DNA of 64,000 bases. Source: Streptomyces sp. RKAG290 (GTDB taxonomy: Bacteria > Actinomycetota > Actinomycetes > Streptomycetales > Streptomycetaceae). The notes below the pieces were generated by a model. That model was not told the origin of the DNA and searched no databases. It saw only the letters and a program-made list of their open reading frames with translations. The stretch covers positions 1,054,001 through 1,118,000 of the forward strand of contig NZ_JAJOZC010000001.1 of NCBI RefSeq assembly GCF_023701695.1, in the 5' to 3' direction. This document shows positions 47,160 through 56,085 of the stretch, in pieces. The first letter of the stretch is position 1, and every line of letters begins with the position of its first letter. Position numbers and translations under genes: made by a program.

Positions 47160-48725
47160 ATATGTGAAGGGGGAAGCGGCCCGCGCGTCGGCTGCTCCCG
47201 CCGTTCGGCGCTGCGCCTGAGTGGTCTCGCGGTGTCCGCCCTTGCAGTCCCCGGCCTCCTCACCGGGTGCGGCGCACCCTCGGCGGGCTCCGCCGGCAAC
47301 GTGCTGCGGGTCTCCCAGACCGGGGACCCCAAGACGATGGACCCGCACAAGCAGGGCGACATGACGTCGATGAACGCCCTGATCAACATGTTCGACACGC
47401 TCACCACGCGGGGCCGCGACAACACCCTCGAACCGCGGATCGCCCTGTCCTGGAAGGCCGTCGAGCCGAAGGTGTGGCGGTTCGTGCTGCGGCGCGGCGT
47501 GACCTTCCACAACGGTGAGCCGTGCGATGCCGAGGCCGTGCGGTTCAGCATCGAGCGGCTGCTGGATCCCGCCACCAAGTCGCCCATCGTGGAGCTGCGT
47601 TACGTCGACTCCGTGCATGTGGTCGACCGGTACACGGTGGACGTGCACACCTCGGTGCACGACCCGATCCTGCCCGCGAAGCTGTCCCTGTTCGGCGGCG
47701 TCGTGGTACCGCCGCGCTATCTGGCCGAGGTCGGCGACGGGGGGTTCGCCGCGCACCCGGTCGGCACCGGGCCGTTCACGTTCCGGCACTGGCAGCGCGA
47801 CCACGAACTGCGCCTAGCCGCCTACGACCACCACTGGCAGGGCCGCCCGCACGTCGACGAGCTGGTCTTCGTACCCGCCCCCAACTCCTCGTCCGCGCTG
47901 GCCGCCCTGCAGAGCGGCGGCGTTGACATCGTGGCGGGCATGACCCCGGACGCGGCCGAGCAGCTGGCCGGCTACCCGGGCGTGCGGATCGACCACCACA
48001 CCGGCATCCGCACCTCCTACCTGTCCCTCGACACCCTGAGCGAGGGGCCGTTGCGCGACCGGCGCGTACGGCAGGCACTCAACCACGCCATCGACGTGCC
48101 ACTGCTCATCAAGGCGGTGCTCGGCGGCAACGCCACCGAGGTCCCGGCGATGATCCCGCGCGGCGCGTTCGGTTTCGACGAGTCCGTGAAGCCGTATCAG
48201 CGTTCCCTCACCAAGGCCCGCGCGCTGCTCGCCGAGGCCGGTCACCCCGACGGCATCAGCACCTCGATCACCGCCTCCAACCTGGACGCGAACGTCGCCG
48301 AGGCCCTCTCGGGTCTGCTGGCCCGCGCCGGCATCCGCGCAGAGGTGAACCTGCTCGACCCGGGCACGTACTCGCAGCGCCTGACCTCCACCAACCACGG
48401 CGCGCTCGGCCCGATGTACCTGGCCGCGTCCACCGTCTGGACCATGGACGGCGAGAGCATGCTCCAGTCGAACGTCCGCAGCGACCGGCGGCAGAGCCGC
48501 TGGCACCACAAGCGCGCCGACCGGCTCGTGGACCGCGAGGAGCTGTCCGTCGATCCGGCCGTGCGCCGCCGCGCCTTCTCCGATCTCCAGCACCTGATCA
48601 AGGACGAGGCGCCGTTCGTGCCGCTGTACCAGATCGACAACATCTACGTGCACAACACCCGGCCGAGCTGGACGCCCGGCGCCGCCGGCGTGCTGGACAT
48701 GGCGAGCGCGAAGGTGGCCGTGTGA
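47151..48725 (+). CDS. Peptide/nickel-type ABC substrate-binding lipoprotein
   Basis: 524 residues, SBP family 5. Twin-Arg signal (SRRSALRLSGLAVSALAVPG) and lipobox (LTGC), then RVSQTGDPKTMDPHKQGDM and TFHNGEPCDAEAVRFSIERL typical of DppA/OppA-like receptors. The only in-frame ATG is at 47151; a start inside the signal cannot be excluded. First gene of a five-gene importer operon. Ligand not necessarily a peptide. Confidence 0.9.
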   Translation: MERICEGGSGPRVGCSRRSALRLSGLAVSALAVPGLLTGCGAPSAGSAGNVLRVSQTGDPKTMDPHKQGDMTSMNALINMFDTLTTRGRDNTLEPRIALSWKAVEPKVWRFVLRRGVTFHNGEPCDAEAVRFSIERLLDPATKSPIVELRYVDSVHVVDRYTVDVHTSVHDPILPAKLSLFGGVVVPPRYLAEVGDGGFAAHPVGTGPFTFRHWQRDHELRLAAYDHHWQGRPHVDELVFVPAPNSSSALAALQSGGVDIVAGMTPDAAEQLAGYPGVRIDHHTGIRTSYLSLDTLSEGPLRDRRVRQALNHAIDVPLLIKAVLGGNATEVPAMIPRGAFGFDESVKPYQRSLTKARALLAEAGHPDGISTSITASNLDANVAEALSGLLARAGIRAEVNLLDPGTYSQRLTSTNHGALGPMYLAASTVWTMDGESMLQSNVRSDRRQSRWHHKRADRLVDREELSVDPAVRRRAFSDLQHLIKDEAPFVPLYQIDNIYVHNTRPSWTPGAAGVLDMASAKVAV

Positions 48726-49714
48726 TGAGCGGGACCCTGACCTCACCCACCTCGGCTGCCGCACCCGTCGCCGGACCCAGCCGCGCCTGGGCCGTGTTGC
48801 GGCCCGCCGCCACCCGGCTGGGCACAGCCCTGCTGGTCCTGCTGTGCACCGCGACGGTCGTGTTCTTCCTGGTCCGCCTGTCCGGCGACCCGGTGAAGGT
48901 GATGCTGCCGCCGGACGCCACCGCCCACCAGGAGGGCGTGCTGCGGCACAGCCTGGGCCTGGACCGGCCGCTGCTCACGCAGTACCTGGACTACCTGTGG
49001 GGCCTGCCGCGTTTCGACTTCGGCGACTCCCTCTTCTACAACCAGCCGGTCCGCGCGGTCCTGGCCGACCGCATCCCGGCCACGCTGCTGCTCGCGGCGG
49101 GCGCCCTCGTGGTGACACTGGTGATCGCGCTGCCCGCCGGCACGATCGCGGCGATGCACCGCGGCAAGGCCGCCGACCGCGGCGTCATCACGGTCGTCCT
49201 GATCGGCCAGTCGACGCCCGCCTTCTGGGTGGGCATCCTGCTCATCCTCGTGTTCGCCGTCGGCCTGCACGCACTGCCCGCATCCGGGTACGGCACGTTC
49301 GCCCATCTCGTCCTGCCGTCGATCACGCTGGCCGTCTACTCGGTCGCCGTCGTCGCACGGCTGCTGCGCTCCTCGCTGATCGACGTGCTCGGCTCCGACC
49401 ACATCCGCACGGCCCGCGCCCGCGGCCTGGGTCCGGTGCGCACCGTGCTGCGGCACGGCATGCGCAACGCGTCGCTGCCCGTGGTGACGGTCGTCGGCCT
49501 GGAGGTCGGCAGCCTGCTCGGCGGCGCGATCCTCACCGAGCAGGTCTTCTCCTGGCCGGGTGTCGGTCAGCTGACCGTGCAGGCCATCGCCAACCGCGAC
49601 TTCCCCCTGGTACAGGGCACCGTGCTGCTGTTCGCCGTCACGTTCGTCGTGGTGAACCTGCTCGTGGACCTGTCCTACGGCCTCCTCGACCCGAGGGTGA
49701 GGAACTCCCGATGA
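48725..49714 (+). CDS. Peptide-type ABC transporter permease 1 (DppB-like)
   Basis: 329 residues, six predicted spans, with TARARGLGPVRTVLRHGMRN as the cytoplasmic coupling loop and GLEVGSLLGGAILTEQVFSW. The ATG shares its first base with the previous stop (TGATG). Followed by the second permease with an ATGA overlap. Confidence 0.93.
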   Translation: MSGTLTSPTSAAAPVAGPSRAWAVLRPAATRLGTALLVLLCTATVVFFLVRLSGDPVKVMLPPDATAHQEGVLRHSLGLDRPLLTQYLDYLWGLPRFDFGDSLFYNQPVRAVLADRIPATLLLAAGALVVTLVIALPAGTIAAMHRGKAADRGVITVVLIGQSTPAFWVGILLILVFAVGLHALPASGYGTFAHLVLPSITLAVYSVAVVARLLRSSLIDVLGSDHIRTARARGLGPVRTVLRHGMRNASLPVVTVVGLEVGSLLGGAILTEQVFSWPGVGQLTVQAIANRDFPLVQGTVLLFAVTFVVVNLLVDLSYGLLDPRVRNSR

Positions 49715-50618
49715 CCACCACCGTCCCCGCGACCACCGCCGCCGCGCACGCCCCCGCCGCCCCGACCCAGCCGTCCGTGCTGCGCTCGCTGCTGCGCAAC
49801 CGTTTCGCCGCGCTCGCGTTCGCCTTCCTCGTACTGATCATCGTGTGCGCCCTGTGCGCACCGCTGATCGCACCGGCCGACCCGGCCGCCCAGGACCTCC
49901 TCGCCCGCCTCCGGCCCCCGCCTGGCAGTCCGGCGGCAGCACGGCCCATCTCCTGGGCACCGACCAGCTCGGCCGCGACCTGCTCTCGCGGATCGTCTAC
50001 GGCACCCGGGTCTCGCTGCTCGTCGGTGCCGGCGCCGCCCTGCTCGCCGGTGTCATCGGCACGGTCGCGGGCCTCGCCTCCGGATACCTCGGCGGCTGGA
50101 CCGACCGCGTCGTGATGCGCGTCGCCGACGTCCAACTCGCCTTTCCCGCCATCCTGCTGGCGCTCGCCGTCGTCGGCTTCGTCGGCTCGGGACTCGGCTA
50201 CGTGATCCTCGTGATCGGCATCACCGGGTGGGTGTCGTACGCCCGCGTGGTGCGCTCCGAGGTGCTGTCGCTGCGTACCCGCGACTTCGTCACCGAGGCA
50301 CGGGCGATCGGCGTCGGGGACATGGCGATCATGCGCCGCCACCTGCTGCCCAACGTCATGGCCCCGCTGGCCACCATCGGCACCCTGCACATCGCATCCG
50401 CCGTCGTCGCCGAGGCCTCGCTCAGCTATCTCGGCCTCGGCGTGCCGAAGGAGACGGTGACCTGGGGCGGCATGCTCTCCGACGGACAGCTCTACCTCGG
50501 CACGTCCTGGTGGATCGCGGTCTTCCCCGGCATCGCGCTCATGCTCACCTCGCTCTCCATCAACATCCTGGGCGACGCCCTGCGCGACGTCGCGGACCCG
50601 AAGGCGTACCGCCGATGA
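49711..50618 (+). CDS. Peptide-type ABC transporter permease 2 (DppC-like), frameshifted
   Basis: Begins at ATG 49711 (overlapping the dppB stop) in one frame (RNRFAALAFAFLVLIIVCAL) and continues in another from about 49920 (HLLGTDQLGRDLLSRIVYGT) to 50618. Adding one C to the five-C run at 49915-49919 joins them as a 302-residue protein with the normal coupling loop (TEARAIGVGDMAIMRRHLLP). Its stop overlaps the dppD start. As written, no full permease can be made. Confidence 0.88.
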
Positions 50619-51442
50619 CCGACTCCGCACAGACCACACCGTCCGCGCCCGTCCTCGAATTCCGGGACCTGCGCGTCGACTTCGCCCTCGCCTCCTCGAC
50701 CGTGCACGCGGTACGCGGGGTGAACCTCTCGGTCGGCTCCGGCGAGACGCTCGCCGTCGTCGGCGAGTCCGGCAGCGGCAAGTCGGCCACCGCCCTGTCC
50801 GCGCTGCGCCTCAACCCCGAGCCTCCGTGCGTGTACGCGGGCGGCCACGTGCTGCTCGACGGCAAGGACGTGCTCGCCCTGCGCGAGAAGGAGCTGCGCA
50901 AGGTGCGCGGCGCTCAGATCTCCATGGTCTTCCAGGACCCGATGACCAGCCTCGACCCGTTGCAGCGGGTGGGCGAGCAGGTCGCCGAGGTGCTGCGGCT
51001 GCACGGCGACCACACCCGCGCCGAGGCCCGCCGGGCGGCGCTGACCGCCCTGGACGAGGTCGGCATCCCGGACCCCGAACGGCGCTACCGCCAGTACCCG
51101 CACGAGCTCTCCGGCGGTCTGCGCCAGCGCGTCATGATCGCCTCCGCGCTCGTGGCCCGGCCCCGCGTCCTCATCGCCGACGAACCCACCACCGCGCTCG
51201 ACGTCACGGTGCAGCGGCAGATCCTGGAGCTGCTCGTGCGGCTCCAGCGACGCCACGGCATGGCCGTCCTGCTGATCACCCACGACCTGGGCGTCGTCGC
51301 CGAGACCGCCGACCGGGTCGTCGTCATGCGGCACGGCGAGGTCGTCGAGACCGGCGACGTGCAGCAGGTCTTCGCGCGCCCCGCCGCCGCGTACACCCGC
51401 GATCTGCTGGCCGCCACTCCCCGTCTGGAGCCCGTCGCATGA
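50615..51442 (+). CDS. Peptide-type ABC transporter ATPase (DppD-like)
   Basis: 275 residues. Walker [15 protein letters not shown]-loop [12 protein letters not shown], signature [12 protein letters not shown], Walker [14 protein letters not shown]-loop THD. ATG 50615 overlaps the permease stop; the next ATPase overlaps its stop. It is shorter than many DppD proteins, which have a C-terminal oligopeptide domain with a cluster of cysteines, here reduced. Confidence 0.93.
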   Translation: MTDSAQTTPSAPVLEFRDLRVDFALASSTVHAVRGVNLSVGSGETLAVVGESGSGKSATALSALRLNPEPPCVYAGGHVLLDGKDVLALREKELRKVRGAQISMVFQDPMTSLDPLQRVGEQVAEVLRLHGDHTRAEARRAALTALDEVGIPDPERRYRQYPHELSGGLRQRVMIASALVARPRVLIADEPTTALDVTVQRQILELLVRLQRRHGMAVLLITHDLGVVAETADRVVVMRHGEVVETGDVQQVFARPAAAYTRDLLAATPRLEPVA

Positions 51443-52257
51443 CCACCACCCCGCTGCTGGAGATCGACGCCCTGCGCAAGGAGTTCCCGGGCCGCCCGCC
51501 GAGCGTCGCCGTCGACGACGTGTCCCTCACCGTCCGCGAGGGCGAGACCTTCGCCCTGGTCGGCGAGTCCGGCTGCGGCAAGACGACGCTGACCCGGCTG
51601 CTGCTCCGGCTGCTCGAACCCACCTCGGGCGGCGTGCGGTTCGACGGCACGGACCTGCTGGCCCTGAACGGCGCCGCGCTGCGGCCGCTGCGCCGGCAGA
51701 TGCAGGTCGTCCTGCAGGACCCGTACTCCAGCATGAATCCGCGGCTGCGGATCGCCGACATCGTCGGGGAGCCGCTCGTCACCCACGAGGAGTGGGCGCG
51801 CGGGCGGCGCGGCCGGACGAAGGTGCGCGACCGGGTCGGGGAGCTCCTGGACTCCGTCGGCCTGGACGCGAGCATCCTGGACCGGTACCCGCACGAGTTC
51901 TCCGGCGGTCAGCGTCAGCGCATCTCCATCGCGCGGGCACTGGCCCTGGAGCCGCGCCTGGTCGTGCTCGACGAGCCGACGAGCGCGCTCGACGTGTCCG
52001 TGCAGGCCCGCGTGCTCGACCTGCTCGCCGAGCTCCAGGGACGGCTCGGGCTGACGTACTTCTTCATCTCCCACAACCTGGCGGTCGTCCGCCAGATCGC
52101 CGACCGGGTCGCCGTGATGCGGCAGGGCCGCATCGTCGAGTCCGGCACCGCCGACCAGGTGTTCACCGCCCCCGAGGACGCCTACACCCGGCGGCTCCTG
52201 GACGCCGTGCCGGTGCCCGACCCGGGCCGCCGCATCCTGGGCGACGTCCCGGCATGA
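51439..52257 (+). CDS. Peptide-type ABC transporter ATPase (DppF-like)
   Basis: 272 residues. Walker [15 protein letters not shown]-loop [14 protein letters not shown], signature [17 protein letters not shown], Walker [13 protein letters not shown]-loop SHN. ATG 51439 overlaps the dppD stop. Its stop at 52257 lies 8 bp from the convergent ROK kinase gene. Confidence 0.93.
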   Translation: MTTTPLLEIDALRKEFPGRPPSVAVDDVSLTVREGETFALVGESGCGKTTLTRLLLRLLEPTSGGVRFDGTDLLALNGAALRPLRRQMQVVLQDPYSSMNPRLRIADIVGEPLVTHEEWARGRRGRTKVRDRVGELLDSVGLDASILDRYPHEFSGGQRQRISIARALALEPRLVVLDEPTSALDVSVQARVLDLLAELQGRLGLTYFFISHNLAVVRQIADRVAVMRQGRIVESGTADQVFTAPEDAYTRRLLDAVPVPDPGRRILGDVPA

Positions 52258-52265
52258 GTGCTGTC

Positions 52266-53221
52266 CTACCGCCCCGACAGGACCAGGCCGGCCGCGCCGA
52301 GCAGCGCGCCGGTGTCCGCGGCCTCGCCGAGCACCACGGTGGGGGCCTCGCCGCCGCCGAGCACATCGGCGCGCAGCCGGGCCTCGACCAGGGCCCGGAA
52401 CGGTTCGCCGCCGTCGAGTGCCTCGCCGTGCAGCACGAACAGGCCGCACGCGAAGAGCTGCTGGACGGTGGCGAGGCCGAGCACCAGGTTCTCCGCGTAC
52501 CGCGCCACGAGATCGGCGGCGGCCGGTTCGGCGGACGCCACCAGGGCCGCGAGCGTGGCCGCCCCGGGGGCCAGGCCCTGCTCGGCGGCGCGCTCGCGCA
52601 GCCAGCGGGTGCTCGCCACGGTCTTCCAGCAGCCGCGCCCTCCGCAGGTACAGGGCTCACCGCTCGCGGTGACCGTCATGTGGGCGCCGCTGCGTCCGCC
52701 GACCGGAGCGAGCACCTCCCCTCGTAGAGGATGCCGACGCCGAGTACCTCACCGGTCGCGACGGAGGCGAACGAGCGGCGGCCGCGCCCCGCGCCGAACC
52801 AGCGGTCGCCGAGCACCTGCACGCGCGCCCGGTGCTCGATCCGCACCGGGGCGCCGGCCAGCCCGGCGAGCCGGTCGGCCACCGGGTAGCCGCGCAGCGC
52901 GGGGGCGTCGTTGGCCTCGATGATCCGGCCCGCCGCCGGATCCACCACACCGGCCGCGGCCACACCGACGCCGAGCAGGGGCTGACCGGCGAACACCGCC
53001 GCCGCCTCCCGCAGCGCAGCGTCGACGACGGCCGGGTCGGCGCTGCGCGCGTCGAAGCGGGCCTGGGCCCGCTCGCGTACGGCGCCGGCGCGGGTGAGCA
53101 GCGCGGCCCGCACCAGTCCTGGCAGCACCTCGACGGCGCCCAGCACACCGACGTCCCGCCCGGCCGGCTCGTCCGGCCGCGGATCGGGCACCAACCGCAA
53201 AGGATTACGTTCATGCGCCAT
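52266..53221 (-). CDS. ROK-family sugar kinase-like protein, frameshifted
   Basis: No N-terminal HTH, so probably a kinase rather than a repressor. N-terminal part (53221 to about 52720) has [15 protein letters not shown]; the C-terminal part, in another frame, has the His and zinc-site cysteines (SGAHMTV and CTCGGRGC). Adding one C to CCCC at 52718-52721 joins them into a 318-residue protein with [18 protein letters not shown]. It points against its neighbours, between the importer and the creatininase operon. Substrate sugar unknown. Confidence 0.83.
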
Positions 53222-53262
53222 GCGCCGACTCTGTCATGCCCCCGATCCGGGGAGACAGCGGT

Positions 53263-54066
53263 ATGACCCAGCGGAACCTGACCGAGACCACCTGGCGCGA
53301 GACGCGCGCGGCGGCGACCGACGCGATCGCCGTCCTGCCGATCGGTTCGCAGGAGCAGCACGCCGAGCACCTGCCGATGGGCACGGACACGATGCTCGCC
53401 GACGCCGTGGTCTCCCGCGCCCTGGCGCTGCTCGACGCGCGGGCCGCCGCCGGTGTGGAGGTGCCTGATCTCGTGCGGCTGCCGACGCTGCCGTACGGAC
53501 ACAGCCCGCACCATCTGTTCGCGGCGGCGCTGACGCTGTCCGCGCCGGTGCTCGGCATGGTCCTGGACGAGCTCCTCGACTCGCTGGCCGGCTGCGGCTA
53601 CCGGCGGGTGCTCGTCGTCAACGGGCACGGCGGCAACGACGAGATCATGCGGCTCGCGGTGAAGCGGTTCGCGCTGCGCGCCGAGGTGACCGCCGCGGCC
53701 TGTTCGTACTGGACACTCACCGACACGGGTGAGCCGGAGACCGACTCGCCCGACGAGACGCACGCCGAGCTGGTGCCCGGGCACGCCGGCTGGTTCGAGA
53801 CGTCGCTGATGCTGGCCGCACGCCCGGACCTGGTGCGCCTGGACCGCGCCCGGCACGAACCGGTCGACCCGCCCGCGCTGTTCGACAGGCCGCCCTACCC
53901 CGGTCTGACCGTGGAGCGGCACGGCGAGTGGGAGCGGGTGGGAGGCGCCACCGACGACGCGGCCGGAGCCGACGCCGAGCACGGTGAGCGCCTGCTCGAC
54001 CGGCGCGCCCGGGGCCTGGCCCGCGCGGTGCTCGCCTTCGACGCCGCGTCGCGTCCCACCGCGTGA
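53263..54066 (+). CDS. Creatininase-family amidohydrolase
   Basis: 267 residues. Metal ligands and core: PIGSQEQHAEHLPMGTDT (about 20-37), NGHGGNDEIM, and a Glu/His pair in DETHAELVPGHAGWFETSLM. The family includes creatinine amidase, the 3-dehydro-scyllo-inosose hydrolase and peptide-cleaving enzymes, so the substrate is open. ATG 53263 follows gggga-like bases. First of three co-oriented genes, followed by an enolase-superfamily gene. Confidence 0.9.
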   Translation: MTQRNLTETTWRETRAAATDAIAVLPIGSQEQHAEHLPMGTDTMLADAVVSRALALLDARAAAGVEVPDLVRLPTLPYGHSPHHLFAAALTLSAPVLGMVLDELLDSLAGCGYRRVLVVNGHGGNDEIMRLAVKRFALRAEVTAAACSYWTLTDTGEPETDSPDETHAELVPGHAGWFETSLMLAARPDLVRLDRARHEPVDPPALFDRPPYPGLTVERHGEWERVGGATDDAAGADAEHGERLLDRRARGLARAVLAFDAASRPTA

Positions 54067-54098
54067 CCCTCCACCACCTCACACGTAAGGACCCGTTC

Positions 54099-55226
54099 AT
54101 GAAGATCACCGAGGTCGACGTCCACGTCGTCAACCTGCCGCTGGTCAACCCCTTCACCAGCTCGTTCGAGACGAAGACCGGGGAGACGCGCACCGTGGTG
54201 CGCATCAGGACCGACTCCGGCGTGGAGGGCTGGGGCGAGACGATGTGGGGCCGTCCGGTCGCCGCGATCGTCAGCGACCTCGCCGAGGACCTGATCGGCA
54301 CGAGCCCGTTCGCCCTGGAGTCCTTCCACCGCCGCCACCACATGGTGCCGTTCTTCTACGGGTACCTGGGCTACGCGGCCCTGGCGGCGATCGACGTGGC
54401 CTGCTGGGACGCCATGGGCAAGGCCACCGGCCAGTCGGTGACCGACCTGCTGGGCGGCCCGGTCCGCGACGAGGTGCCGCTGACCGCGCTGATCACCCGC
54501 GCCGACGCGCCGGGCGCCGACGCGGCCGGCCTGCCCGGTGCGCTGGCCGAGCACACCGAGCGGGTGGTGGCCGAGGGCGGCTTCACGGCCGTGAAGCTGA
54601 AGGGCACCAAGGACGTGCAGGGCGACGTCGCGATCATGCGGGCGCTGCGCGGCGCGCTGCCCGAGGTGAGTCTGCGCGTGGACCCGAACGCCGCCTGGTC
54701 GGTGCCGGACTCGGTGCGGGCCGGTATCGCACTGGAGGAGCTGGACCTGGAGTACCTGGAGGACCCGTGTGTCGGGATCGAGGGCATGAGCCAGGTCCGC
54801 CAGAAGGTGCGCATCCCGCTGTGCACCAACATGTGCGTGGTCCGCTTCGAGGACTTCGCTCCCGCGATGCGTCTGAACGCGGTCGACGTGATCCACGGTG
54901 ACGTCTACAAGTGGGGCGGCATCGCGGCGACGAAGGCGCTGGCCGCGCACTGCGAGACGTTCGGCCTCGGCATGAACCTGCACAGCGGCGGCGAACTGGG
55001 CATCGCCACGGCCGCCCACCTCGCGGTGGTCGCCAGCACCCCGGTGCTGTCCCGTGCCATCGACTCCATGTACTACCTGCACGCGGACGACATCATCGAG
55101 CCGCTCACGCTGGCGGGCGGCAGCCTGCGGGTGCCGGACGGTCCGGGTCTCGGCGTCACCGTCGACGAGGACAAGCTGCTCCACTACGCCGGGGTCAACG
55201 CACGCGAGGGGGACCTGACCAAGTGA
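54099..55226 (+). CDS. Enolase-superfamily acid-sugar dehydratase-like protein
   Basis: 375 residues. Mandelate-racemase/muconate-lactonizing fold. KxK catalytic pair (AVKLKGTK), metal ligands Asp in RVDPNAAW and Glu in EYLEDPC, and a TNMCVVRFEDF segment. The Asn of TNMCV at the third ligand resembles glucarate-dehydratase-like proteins, but the later FWGG motif reads KWGG. ATG 54099 follows aagga; GTG 54063 overlapping the previous stop is less likely. Acts with the creatininase and RidA neighbours on an unknown compound. Confidence 0.88.
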   Translation: MKITEVDVHVVNLPLVNPFTSSFETKTGETRTVVRIRTDSGVEGWGETMWGRPVAAIVSDLAEDLIGTSPFALESFHRRHHMVPFFYGYLGYAALAAIDVACWDAMGKATGQSVTDLLGGPVRDEVPLTALITRADAPGADAAGLPGALAEHTERVVAEGGFTAVKLKGTKDVQGDVAIMRALRGALPEVSLRVDPNAAWSVPDSVRAGIALEELDLEYLEDPCVGIEGMSQVRQKVRIPLCTNMCVVRFEDFAPAMRLNAVDVIHGDVYKWGGIAATKALAAHCETFGLGMNLHSGGELGIATAAHLAVVASTPVLSRAIDSMYYLHADDIIEPLTLAGGSLRVPDGPGLGVTVDEDKLLHYAGVNAREGDLTK

Positions 55227-55627
55227 CGGAGGACAGCGTCCGGCCCGAGCGCCGTGCGGTCACCACCGCCGGTGCCCCGGCCCCGATCGGCGGCTACAGC
55301 CAGGGCATCGCGGCGGGCCCCTACCTGTTCACGTCCGGCTTCGGCCCGCAGGACCCGGTCACCGGCGAGCTGGGCGAGACCGTGCAGGAGCAGACCCGTC
55401 AGGTGCTCGCGAACCTGAGCGCCCTTCTCGCGACGGACGGGCTCACGCTCGACGACGTGGTGAAAGCGACGGTCCATCTTCAGGACGTGCACCGAGACTT
55501 CGCCGGTTTCGACCAGGTCTACCGGGAGCACTTCACCGACCCGCGGCCGGTGCGCACCACGGTCGGTTCCGAGCTGATGGGCATTCTCGTGGAGATCGAC
55601 GTCGTGGCGCTGCGGCGGAACACCTGA
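55223..55627 (+). CDS. RidA-family imine/enamine deaminase
   Basis: 134 residues. YjgF/RidA fold that hydrolyses reactive enamine/imine intermediates. Typical APIGGYSQGIAAGPYLFTSG, QEQTRQVLANLSALL and VRTTVGSELMGILVEIDVVA; the usual catalytic Arg in (P)ARxxxxV appears as PVRTTVG. GTG 55223 overlaps the previous stop. It suggests that the pathway produces an unstable imine, in line with an amino compound. Confidence 0.92.
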   Translation: MTEDSVRPERRAVTTAGAPAPIGGYSQGIAAGPYLFTSGFGPQDPVTGELGETVQEQTRQVLANLSALLATDGLTLDDVVKATVHLQDVHRDFAGFDQVYREHFTDPRPVRTTVGSELMGILVEIDVVALRRNT

Positions 55628-55645
55628 TCACCCTGATCGCGTGAA

Positions 55646-55676
55646 AGCGGAGCGGGCCGTCACGGCCCGCTCCGCT
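55646..55676 (+). terminator. Terminator after the creatininase-enolase-RidA operon
   Basis: A perfect 14-bp stem (agcggagcgggccg / cggcccgctccgct) with a 3-base loop, starting 18 bp after the ridA stop. Confidence 0.85.
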
Positions 55677-55758
55677 GCCACGATCCCGCCCGGCGAGGAA
55701 CCACCGCCGGCCTTGTCCCGGGCAGGCGGCGGCCCCGCCTCGCCGGCGGGAGGCTTAC

Positions 55759-55955
55759 TCAGTGCCGGCTTGCACGCGTGGTCTTGCGCCAGCCGAAGGG
55801 CCCGGCAGGTTCATGGACGTCGTACGTCGGCCGGTGCTGCTGCGGGTCCGGCGCGGACCGTTCTTGCCGCCCGTCGTGACGGACCACGACTTGCGGTTGA
55901 TGTTCAGGGTCACGCCCGGGAGGATGCGGAAGCTCTTGCGGAACGTGAGCGGCAT
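55759..55955 (-). CDS. DUF4236 small protein, frameshifted
   Basis: Short basic protein of the DUF4236 family, function unknown. From ATG 55955: MPLTFRKSFRILPGVTLNIN, then KSWSVTTGGKNGPRRTRSST and TTSMNLPG. The frame breaks at GGG 55798-55800; adding one G restores the usual ending (GPFGWRKTTR) and gives 65 residues. Surrounding bases (55628-55758 and 55956-56085) hold only the terminator and no other gene. Confidence 0.75.
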
Positions 55956-56085
55956 GGCGCCTCCTTGGTGCGAGTCGTCGACTGCCTTGTGACGTCGACC
56001 AGTTGGCTTTCGTATTGCCCGAGAACCGACTTGCATGCGTGGTGCCTGGCGTGAAATGCGAAAGCACTCCGCGCGCTCCCGCGTC

